A DNA stretch of 64,000 nucleotides from Sphingomonas sp. Root720. Lineage in GTDB: Bacteria; Pseudomonadota; Alphaproteobacteria; Sphingomonadales; Sphingomonadaceae. A program made the position numbers and the translations under genes. Where the stretch lies: positions 636,106 through 700,105 of the forward strand of contig NZ_LMID01000013.1 of the NCBI RefSeq assembly GCF_001428605.1, written 5' to 3'. Each line of letters opens with the position of its first letter. Position 1 is the first letter of the stretch. Positions 53,118 through 60,134 of this stretch are shown here, piece by piece. The notes under the pieces were generated by a model, which saw only the letters and a program-made list of their open reading frames with translations, was not told the DNA's origin and searched no databases.

Positions 53118-54035
53118 TTAAGCTGTCCAGCCAAGCATGATCCGCCGCCCTGTGTCATGAAGAACCTTGCGTCGTTCCTCTTCAGTGAGCAACTTGGTCG
53201 CCTCGATGGCGCGGGCAACCATCATTTTATACGTTCCCGATGACGTGCCGATGTCCGATCCCCACATCGTTCGGTCGGCGCCGTAGAAATCGACCGTACG
53301 GCGGAGCACTCGTTCCGGGGCGACCCCCTTCTCGCGGATGACGTCCATGCTGAGCGACGTGAACTTGACGGAAATATTTTCCCGCCTGGCGAAGCCGTCA
53401 AATCTTTCGTCGATGCCATAATCTCGTTGGGTGCAGTCCGGCAGAAACACATGGTCCAGCACGATCCGCAATTCCGGGAAGCGATCGGCCATCTGCTCGA
53501 TGACCGGAATCAGCACGTTGCTCCCAACTGCGGGCGCCTCGATATCGACCAACAGGCCGAGACTGTGGGCCAATTCCCAAACTTTCATGGCGGTGGGCGA
53601 ACTCAGCCAAGCGCCCTTGTCGGTCACGCCCACGCCGAAAAAGCGGATTCCGACGATACCGCGGGAAGCACAGTCGCGGATCATATCGGGCGTCTCCGGT
53701 GCCTGCGGATCGACGATGATGATGGCGCGCATTTCGTTGGGAAAAGCGTCAGCTGCATCGACGATATAACTGTTGTCCGTGCCGTAGATCATGCCCTTCT
53801 GCACGGCCGCGATGCCAACTACATTTTCTTCGGCCATCCATGTGTGCATCAGCTCGGCCGTCGGCTTTTCATTGACGGGCTCGGGCCCGTGCATACCGCC
53901 CGGGGTTCCGATAGTGCCGGGAATGCGCGGCATTCGAAGCGACGTGTTCTCAAATGGATAGGTGCGGGGATAGCGGACTTCGTCGTCTGACACCAAATGG
54001 GCATGCGTATCGTAAAGGCGCATTTCATCGCTCAT
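53118..54035 (-). CDS. Amidohydrolase-2 family protein (lactonase/LigI-like)
   Basis: A 305-residue TIM-barrel hydrolase. Ligands: YDTHAH near residue 8, H in LDHVFLPD and the late D in WGSDIG. The mononuclear type belongs with 2-pyrone-4,6-dicarboxylate lactonase, 4-sulfomuconolactonase and ACMSD-like decarboxylases (PF04909). The ATG at 54035 gives the motif at the expected distance; ribosome site weak. Role: opening a lactone or decarboxylating a ring product of the island pathway. A weak island palindrome lies 99 bp upstream. Confidence 0.83.
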   Translation of the reverse strand: MSDEMRLYDTHAHLVSDDEVRYPRTYPFENTSLRMPRIPGTIGTPGGMHGPEPVNEKPTAELMHTWMAEENVVGIAAVQKGMIYGTDNSYIVDAADAFPNEMRAIIIVDPQAPETPDMIRDCASRGIVGIRFFGVGVTDKGAWLSSPTAMKVWELAHSLGLLVDIEAPAVGSNVLIPVIEQMADRFPELRIVLDHVFLPDCTQRDYGIDERFDGFARRENISVKFTSLSMDVIREKGVAPERVLRRTVDFYGADRTMWGSDIGTSSGTYKMMVARAIEATKLLTEEERRKVLHDTGRRIMLGWTA

Positions 54036-54470
54036 GACGTTATCCGTGGAAACACTGGCCGCCCCTCTGTGCTGTCTCTCATCCGCCGATCTATGCAGAC
54101 CGAAGCGCACGGCAAAAGTCGGAATTACGAAATTTCCGTCAGATGAAAAGTAACTCTTCCCACTGCGAGAATACCCGCTGGCGAACGAGTCATGACTCCA
54201 CAAACCCTGATGGTTTCGTTGGTCGTCGAGGTGGCTGGCACATAGTCGGAACGACGGAGGATCTTCACCGCATCTTGGAGTGCTGCGATATAATAACCGC
54301 CTAGTGTCACCGTCGAACTGATCGGCGGTCAGCGGCGACAGCGTTTCTGCCTACAGCTGGCCTTTTGAGCGACGCGACATCGCTTTTGTCGATCTGGACG
54401 ACATGGCTGTCGCCGATCGATTGTCGCCCTTCCTGAGGCGTGAAAAGCTCGATCGCCTCGGTACTGAAGC
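54036..54470. other. Region between amidohydrolase and IclR genes
   Basis: 435 bp with a weak island palindrome at 54134. Minus-strand frame 54125-54310 (MTLGGYYIAALQDAVKIL...) has mild hot-dog thioesterase flavour (GG-Y-x-AAL-x-DA) but lacks the rest of the fold; I treat it as a possible remnant, not a gene. Confidence 0.4.
54134..54148. promoter_or_regulatory. Weak island palindrome, amidohydrolase promoter
   Basis: TTCCG-TCAGA-TGAAA, two mismatches to the consensus, 99 bp before the amidohydrolase ATG. Chance level on its own. Confidence 0.35.
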
Positions 54471-55319
54471 TCAGTAGAAGGCTGGCTCGCCCTGCGGAGG
54501 GTGGGAAGATAGCGGCTGCCGAGCCGATCGCTTGGCCAGCTCCCGCGAGATCGCGTCGGTCATCTCGAAAAGTTGAGGCACGTATCGATCGACAGCCTTG
54601 TCGAGGGACATCGCCGCAGTAATCCAAGTTAGACCGAGGCAGGCGACAAGACGCTCATCATCAAAGATCGGTACAGCGATCGTGGAGGAGCGGGATTCGA
54701 TCAGTGGATCGCGGAGTGCGTAGCCGCGCTCATGGATCTGCTTAAGCATCTGGGCGATCGCGGCGCCGTCGTGCGCCGCCGCATCCTCCGGATTCTTGCT
54801 TTGCTTGGCGATTTCGATGAGGATTTTGCGCTCATTGGCCGGGCTATGCGCCAGATAGCAGCGCCCGAGCGCGCGGCTGACCAGGCTCCATCTCATGTTG
54901 AGAGACGAGTGGAGAAAAGAGAGCGAGGTGTGCGGTATGGTGCTGGCGCGCACGACCATCGCGTTAACATCGAAGAGCGCGAGCGCCAGAGGCCATCCTT
55001 CCCGCTTCGTGAAGTCGATCATGATCTCCTCTGCCACCTCGATCACCAGCGGCTCGTGATGAAAGCCGCTTGATAACGACTTGACCCGCCCGAGCAGATG
55101 ATAGGTCCCGTAGCTTGACGACTGCGCTGCGAGCCCCTTCGCCTCGAATGTGCGCAGCAATCGCACGATCGACGACTTGGGCAGTCCTGTCTCGCGATGC
55201 AGGTCGTGTAGCGTCGAGAGTGGACGACGATTGAGCGCTTGGAGCAAATCGATCGCACGCTCCACCGCGCGAATGCCGTCGCTTTTCTTGTCCACGGTAT
55301 CACCGATCATGTCCGACAT
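54471..55319 (-). CDS. IclR family transcriptional regulator of the island
   Basis: A 282-residue IclR-type regulator. N-terminal winged helix at residues 14-75 (VERAIDLLQALNRRPLSTLHD, LPKSSIVRLLRTFEAKGL), effector domain to about 260 with RALGRCYLAHSPANE, the long helix and SSTIAVPIFDDERLVACLGLTW. IclR proteins bind short palindromes as dimers or tetramers and sense aromatic or keto-acid effectors. It is the only DNA-binding protein in the island, and a one-mismatch island palindrome lies 101 bp ahead of its ATG, suggesting autoregulation. Confidence 0.93.
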   Translation of the reverse strand: MSDMIGDTVDKKSDGIRAVERAIDLLQALNRRPLSTLHDLHRETGLPKSSIVRLLRTFEAKGLAAQSSSYGTYHLLGRVKSLSSGFHHEPLVIEVAEEIMIDFTKREGWPLALALFDVNAMVVRASTIPHTSLSFLHSSLNMRWSLVSRALGRCYLAHSPANERKILIEIAKQSKNPEDAAAHDGAAIAQMLKQIHERGYALRDPLIESRSSTIAVPIFDDERLVACLGLTWITAAMSLDKAVDRYVPQLFEMTDAISRELAKRSARQPLSSHPPQGEPAFY

Positions 55320-55419
55320 CCAATCCCTGGCTGGCAGCCGTCGCGCTTATCGCGCGCACCTTTTCCACCAGGTGAAATTATCGTTGCCGGCGCACCACCG
55401 CAATGCGCATAGATCGAAT

Positions 55420-55434
55420 TTCCGTCAGGCGAAA
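55420..55434. promoter_or_regulatory. Island palindrome, iclR-type gene promoter
   Basis: TTCCG-TCAGG-CGAAA, one mismatch, 101 bp before the regulator ATG. A second left half-site TTCCG begins at 55437, exactly 17 bp on, without a matching right half. Confidence 0.5.
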
Positions 55435-55444
55435 TCTTCCGGGC

Positions 55445-56767
55445 TTATCCAGCAACCGGCAGTTTCCGCCGAAGGGCCGGCACCGAGAGAATCGCGGCAG
55501 CGCCAATGACCGACGTCGTCGCCATGGCGTAAAAGCCCGCACTGAAGGTGCCGGTCATGTCGCGCAGCACCCCGAAAAGGAAAGGGGTGGTGTAGCCTGA
55601 GAAATTGCCGATCGTCGTAATCAGCGCAAAGCCGGCGGCCGCAGCGGCCCCCATCAGGAAAGTCGCCGGCAGCGAGAAGATCGTGCCGGAGACGATCGTC
55701 ACGCCCGAATATGCCACCATGAGTCCGCCGAGCGCCAGCCATGCGTCGTCCGAGAAGCTTCCGGCAAGGCACAAGCCCAGCGCGGTAATCGCGAAGCCGA
55801 CGGTCGCGTGCCAACGACGCTCTCGGGTCCTGTCCGAATGGCGCGCGTTGATCACCAGCACGACGCAGGGAATGATCGAAAGCCCAGCGACGATCAACCC
55901 CGTGTTGAACACGGTCGCACCGCTCACTCGCTGGACGATCGTCGGTAGCCAAAACTGGATGCCATAGAGAGTCGATAGGTTGCAGAAATTGGCGAGGACG
56001 ACGCACCAGATATTCGCGTCGCGAAATGCATCGCCGAAGCGATGCCCCATACCGGCTTCGGCCTGGGCTGCGTGTTCCTTCGAGAGTTCGCGCGTGACCA
56101 GCGCCTTTTCCTTGTCGTCGAGCCAATGCACTTCGCTCGGTTTGCTGCGCAGCTGGACGAAGACAATGACTCCGAGGATAGTCGCAGGCAGCCCCTCCAC
56201 CACGAATACCCACTGCCATCCGGCAAGGCCGGCCGAGCCATCCATGAAACGCATGATCGCACCGGAGAGCGGACTGCCGATGATCGCGGCGAGCGGCGTA
56301 CCAAGCAGCATTACCGCGACCGCTTGCGAGCGCACGTAGCTTGGGAACCAGTAGGTAAGATACAGCAGCGCACCTGGATAGAAACCGGCTTCGGCTATGC
56401 CGAGCAGGAACCGAATGATATAGAAATGGGTCGGCGTCTGGACGAACATCGTCAGGGTCGACAACATCCCCCACACGATCATGATCCGCGCGAGCCAGAC
56501 GCGCGCACCGATGCGGTGGAGCATCATGTTGCTCGGGATCTCGAACAGGCAATAGCCGATGAAGAAGACACCGGCGCCGAAGCCGTACATTGTTTCGGTG
56601 AGCCCAAGCGCAGGCCCCATCTGGAGCTTGGCGAAGGCAACATTGACCCGGTCGATACTCGCGAAGATATAGCTAAGCAGGATCAGCGGCAGGATGCGAA
56701 GCGCGATCTTATTGTAGACGCGCCAGCTGAAATCATCGGCCACGCTCGCTCTGCCGATTAAGGCCAT
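55445..56767 (-). CDS. MFS transporter, anion:cation symporter (phthalate permease-like)
   Basis: A 440-residue inner-membrane carrier with twelve helices. The ACS subgroup signature is visible: RILPLILLSYIFASIDRVNV in helix 1, FFIGYCLFEIPSNMML and FLLGIAEAGFYPGALLYLTYWFP. Members move aromatic or sugar acids with protons. AGGGGAGAG precedes the ATG. It is the only complete inner-membrane transporter in the island and thus the likely entry route for the pathway acid. Island palindrome 131 bp upstream. Confidence 0.92.
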   Translation of the reverse strand: MALIGRASVADDFSWRVYNKIALRILPLILLSYIFASIDRVNVAFAKLQMGPALGLTETMYGFGAGVFFIGYCLFEIPSNMMLHRIGARVWLARIMIVWGMLSTLTMFVQTPTHFYIIRFLLGIAEAGFYPGALLYLTYWFPSYVRSQAVAVMLLGTPLAAIIGSPLSGAIMRFMDGSAGLAGWQWVFVVEGLPATILGVIVFVQLRSKPSEVHWLDDKEKALVTRELSKEHAAQAEAGMGHRFGDAFRDANIWCVVLANFCNLSTLYGIQFWLPTIVQRVSGATVFNTGLIVAGLSIIPCVVLVINARHSDRTRERRWHATVGFAITALGLCLAGSFSDDAWLALGGLMVAYSGVTIVSGTIFSLPATFLMGAAAAAGFALITTIGNFSGYTTPFLFGVLRDMTGTFSAGFYAMATTSVIGAAAILSVPALRRKLPVAG

Positions 56768-56897
56768 CTGTCTCTCCCCTCGGCCGCAGCCGACTATTGT
56801 TCAGCCGCATCGCCGGAGCGATGGTGCGATTTTCCGCTCATTCCACCGCGAAAGAATGCGTCACCCCCTGTTCGCGGCACGTCCTGCGATCGGATAT

Positions 56898-56912
56898 TTC
56901 GCGTGACGAAAT
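56898..56912. promoter_or_regulatory. Island palindrome variant, MFS promoter
   Basis: TTTCG-CGTGA-CGAAA, fully symmetric, with arms extending to ATTTCG/CGAAAT. It has the T/A exchange in both halves of the consensus. 131 bp before the MFS ATG. Confidence 0.45.
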
Positions 56913-57025
56913 CCTGCGTAGCGCTCCTGATTCACCTATCCAGACATATATTTAAGCGCCTGGCTTCTCGCTCCTCGGTGCCCCCCGTTCCACAATGTGT
57001 TCACGGTCTTCGCCGCGTGGCCGTT

Positions 57026-57862
57026 TCACGGCATGGGATAGTCTTCGGCATTCGCGACCAGCCCTTCACGCAGAGAGAAATCCATCCGCGGCGGCGCGAA
57101 CACATCGATCAGACGGCCGGGCTCGCCACCGATATTGCGGCTGGTGTGGACAACCGTCGGAGGGATCACCAGCAGCGACGGGCTCGCCATCTCGATGTGC
57201 TCATCGTCCCGCCAGGCCGCAAAATCGGGGCCCCAAGGGTAGCGGATATGGTGGATGTAGGTGCCGCCGATCGCAAGGGATCCCTGTTCGAAATCGGCAT
57301 GCGAATGCGGCGTCAGCTTGCTCGTGTCGCGTGGCACGTTCCTGGCTGTCATGACGTTGAGCATGAGATTGGTCGAGCGGAAGATCCGCATGTTGGTGCC
57401 TTCGCGGACGTGATCGGCAAGGCGATAGGTGCGCAGACGATAGCCGCCGATCGGAAGGGGCCAGGGATCGAGCGGCGCAACATCGACGGGTCGCTCTGCA
57501 TAGACCGCGGCGTTGCTAGCGCGCGCCGCAAGATCGCAAGCCCGGCTTGAAAAGATACGAATGATTTCGCCATCGCCGTTCAACGTGACGCTGCTAGGCC
57601 CCGGTGGCACGATCGTCAGACTGTCGGGTGCGATCTCGACCGTCTCGCCGCCTGCGGAGACCGTCGCACCGATCTTGTCCGTAACGATCATGTATTCGTC
57701 GGGATTGTCAGCGCGCTCCAGGCGCGTTCCCGCCATCGCCCTGCTGACCACCGTGACGAAATTCGCACCACGCGCGATCCAGTTCTCAGCGCCCTGCTCC
57801 AGATCGGTCAGGGGCGCGTCTCGATAATGCCAGGCGCCGTTTGCTGCGCGTGCACTGTTCAT
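57026..57862 (-). CDS. Bicupin protein with one intact metal site
   Basis: A 278-residue bicupin. The second cupin keeps H186-x-H188-x3-E192 in PHSHADFEQG and H239 in PTVVHTS, the full metal set. The first cupin (residues 30-110) has no histidines in these positions. The layout recalls gentisate-type dioxygenases and KduI-like isomerases, but I cannot place it in a known family. Its ATG overlaps the aldolase stop by four bases (ATGA), so the two act together. It could be the oxygenase or isomerase that makes the aldolase substrate. Confidence 0.7.
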   Translation of the reverse strand: MNSARAANGAWHYRDAPLTDLEQGAENWIARGANFVTVVSRAMAGTRLERADNPDEYMIVTDKIGATVSAGGETVEIAPDSLTIVPPGPSSVTLNGDGEIIRIFSSRACDLAARASNAAVYAERPVDVAPLDPWPLPIGGYRLRTYRLADHVREGTNMRIFRSTNLMLNVMTARNVPRDTSKLTPHSHADFEQGSLAIGGTYIHHIRYPWGPDFAAWRDDEHIEMASPSLLVIPPTVVHTSRNIGGEPGRLIDVFAPPRMDFSLREGLVANAEDYPMP

Positions 57863-58599
57863 GCTGCATGCCCCTTATTCTGCTGGGCGGCAAAGGCGGC
57901 GATGTTGCGCGCGCCCTGCCGCAGGATCGATTGATCGGATCCGATGACAAACCAGTCGGCTCCCAATGGAGCGAACTCGGCGCCCTCCTCGGGCGAGGCG
58001 ACGAACATGCCGATGCGTTTGTTGGCGGCACCGCCCGCAGCGATGATGCGCCGGGTAGCGGCCATGACCGCAGGGGTGGCGGCATTCGCCTCGCCGATGG
58101 ATAACGACAAGTCCGATCGGCCAATGAACACGCCGTCTATCCCGGGCGTCGCGGCAATCGCCTCGCACGCCTCGACGGCGGGGCCACTTTCGATCTGTGC
58201 CAGAATGATCGCCTGATCGCCGCGTTTGAGCGCCTCAGCCATGCCCAGCGAGCCATAGCCGGCAAAGCGTGGACCACCCGAATAGCCGCGCTGGCCGGTC
58301 GAGAAACGGGTGTTGCGGACGATCTCCTCCGCCTGCGCCGCGGAATCGACATGCGGCACCAACAGGCCGGCCGCCCCCAGGTCGAGAGCCGAAAGCAGAG
58401 TCGAGTGGCGGTCGTCTGGAACACGAACGAAGATCGGCAGTCCGGCGGCGCGGCCTGCGAGAATCATCAAGTCGATTGCAGCCCGGTCAAACGGTGCATG
58501 TTCCGCATCGACGATAGCGAAATCGAGTCCGCAGGTACCGAGTACTTCTACGATATGCGGCGAGGCGGTCTTGACGAAAATGCCGCACTGAACGGTCAT
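57859..58599 (-). CDS. HpcH/HpaI family class II aldolase
   Basis: A 246-residue TIM-barrel aldolase. Key residues: H34 in DAEHAPFD, R60, metal ligands E137 in AQIESGP and D163 in GVFIGRSDLS, and the family RGYSGGPRFAGYG loop (RG-x-x-G-x-x-RA in relatives). HpcH/HpaI enzymes split 4-hydroxy-2-oxo acids to pyruvate plus an aldehyde, which fits with the hydratase and aldehyde dehydrogenase of the same island. It shares the promoter region 58600-58899 with the divergent BKACE gene. Confidence 0.92.
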   Translation of the reverse strand: MTVQCGIFVKTASPHIVEVLGTCGLDFAIVDAEHAPFDRAAIDLMILAGRAAGLPIFVRVPDDRHSTLLSALDLGAAGLLVPHVDSAAQAEEIVRNTRFSTGQRGYSGGPRFAGYGSLGMAEALKRGDQAIILAQIESGPAVEACEAIAATPGIDGVFIGRSDLSLSIGEANAATPAVMAATRRIIAAGGAANKRIGMFVASPEEGAEFAPLGADWFVIGSDQSILRQGARNIAAFAAQQNKGHAA

Positions 58600-58899
58600 A
58601 CCGCGATCCCCGGAAGCCGCGTGGCGTCGCCGACGAGGCGACGGATCTCGATTTCGTCTCCATTCGACGTCTTAGCCGCCATTCTCTTCTTCTCCACGCC
58701 TGTGCGCCTCTGCGCCGAGCCCCGTTTTTGAAGGAAAATCACGATCGAAGAATAGCGTCGAGTTCAAACTTTCCGAACGACGGAACTTTCCGCAGAACGG
58801 AAGATCCGGCAATCGGTGTTGCGTGACTACGGCCGATTTGGTGCTGGTTCCGCCAGCATCGACTTCGCACGTTCCCCACATCGAAAGAACCCGGCCACC
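58600..58899. promoter_or_regulatory. Divergent control region of the aldolase and BKACE genes
   Basis: 300 bp between two divergent starts, containing the strongest tandem island palindromes. No small gene is supported here. Confidence 0.6.
58771..58802. promoter_or_regulatory. Tandem perfect island palindromes, aldolase/BKACE promoters
   Basis: TTCCG-AACGA-CGGAA (58771-58785) and TTCCG-CAGAA-CGGAA (58788-58802), both perfect, with centres 17 bp apart, 98 bp before the BKACE ATG and 172 bp before the aldolase ATG. The best candidate operators in the island. Confidence 0.65.
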
Positions 58900-59790
58900 A
58901 TGGCGAGCAAGACCATCATCTCATGCGCCGTCACCGGCAATCTCGTGAAGCCGGAACAGCATCCCGGCTTGCCGGTCACGCCGAAGCAGATCGCGCAGGC
59001 GGCGCTTGACGCGCGCGCTGCGGGTGCCGCGATCGCCCATATCCACGTCCGCGATCCCGAGACCGGGCGGGGTTCCATGCGTCTCGATCTCTACAAGGAG
59101 GTGGTCGATCGTATCCGCGACAGCGGCAGTGACGTGATCATAAACCTTACGACCGGTGAGGGTCAGCGCTTCGTGCCGTCGGACAACGATCCGAAGGTCG
59201 CCGCTCCCGGCACGACGCTGGTCCATCCGTTGCTTCGCGTCGAGCATATCGTCGCGCTGAAGCCCGATCTTTGCTCGCTCGATTTCAATACGATGAATTC
59301 GGGTGGGCAGGTCGTCATCAACACACCCGCTAACGTCCGCAAGATGGCGGCGGCTATCGTCGGCGCGGGGGTCAAGCCCGAAATCGAGGTATTCGATAGC
59401 GGTGACATTCACCTCGCCAACGATCTGATCGTGGAAGGACTCATCCCCGGAAAGCCATTTTTCCAGATCGTCTCAGGCGTGAAATATGGCTGTTCGTCGA
59501 CAGTGGAAACGATTGCCTATATGCGCTCGCTGATCCCCAACGGTGCGATCTGGTCGGCGTTCGGAATCGGCCGCCATGAATATCCGATCCTTGCAGCGGC
59601 ACATCTGCTTGGCGGACAGGTTCGGGTCGGTATGGAAGATAATATCTACATTCGCCGGGGCGAGCTGACGCGCGGAAACGGCGAACTGGTCGAACAGGCC
59701 GTACACTTGCTCGACCTGCTTGGCAGTGAGCCGGCGACACCAGCCGAAGCGCGCGCGATGCTCGAACTGCCGCCCCGTAATCCGGCATAA
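58900..59790 (+). CDS. BKACE family beta-keto acid cleavage enzyme
   Basis: A 296-residue protein of the BKACE family (type member 3-keto-5-aminohexanoate cleavage enzyme). Zinc ligands H47 and H49 in AHIHVRDP and E246 in GMEDNIY; the start KTIISCAVTGN and the INLTTGEG loop are typical. BKACEs condense a beta-keto acid with acetyl-CoA and release acetoacetate plus a CoA ester. The ATG at 58900 gives the usual N terminus. In this island it should process the last beta-keto acid. Substrate specificity within the family varies widely and is not readable here. Confidence 0.93.
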   Translation: MASKTIISCAVTGNLVKPEQHPGLPVTPKQIAQAALDARAAGAAIAHIHVRDPETGRGSMRLDLYKEVVDRIRDSGSDVIINLTTGEGQRFVPSDNDPKVAAPGTTLVHPLLRVEHIVALKPDLCSLDFNTMNSGGQVVINTPANVRKMAAAIVGAGVKPEIEVFDSGDIHLANDLIVEGLIPGKPFFQIVSGVKYGCSSTVETIAYMRSLIPNGAIWSAFGIGRHEYPILAAAHLLGGQVRVGMEDNIYIRRGELTRGNGELVEQAVHLLDLLGSEPATPAEARAMLELPPRNPA

Positions 59791-60134
59791 TGACATGCCG
59801 TCACGGCGCGGGAAGCCTGTAGCGCGGAAGAAGGCTTCTGCGGTGGCCGCGCACCGCCTGGCCGTGGCTTCGCATCACAGCTGCGCCGCAGCGCCCGATG
59901 GCGTTAAGGGGGCGCGATCGGCCCAGAGGTTCGCTGCCCGCCGAATGACTTCCGTGGACGCCCCTTTGGATGCAAGCGGTAGATCGGGATGAACCGCGCC
60001 GGGTTTGCCCGAGGCTCCTGCTCCTGAGAAGGTGGAGCCTATATGAGCAAGACGACGATCCGCGCCCCGTCCGCCATGTCTGCGGCGCGCTCACGGACAT
60101 TCGGCCCTCCACGCGACGGGGCGTTCGGCGCCGG
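59791..60134. other. Right border of the catabolic island
   Basis: 344 bp between the BKACE stop and the S9 peptidase stop. It holds an IS-end-like sequence and a short transposase-like start (59990-60060). No other gene is supported. Confidence 0.45.
59990..60060 (+). mobile_element. Insertion-sequence end remnant
   Basis: TGAACCGCGCCGGGTTTGCC at 59990, an end-like motif I associate with IS3-family elements, is followed at 60043 by an ATG coding MSKTTIRAPS, after GGTGGAG. IS3-type first proteins often begin MSKTT. After about six residues similarity ends, and the frame runs into the antisense of the peptidase gene. I read it as a residual left end of an element. Resemblance is from memory of the family and is tentative. 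Confidence 0.4.

Noticed and set aside
54125-54310. Small hot-dog thioesterase gene
   Set aside because: Only a short GG-Y-x-AAL-x-DA stretch resembles the family; the core helix and the rest of the fold are missing, and no ribosome site is seen.
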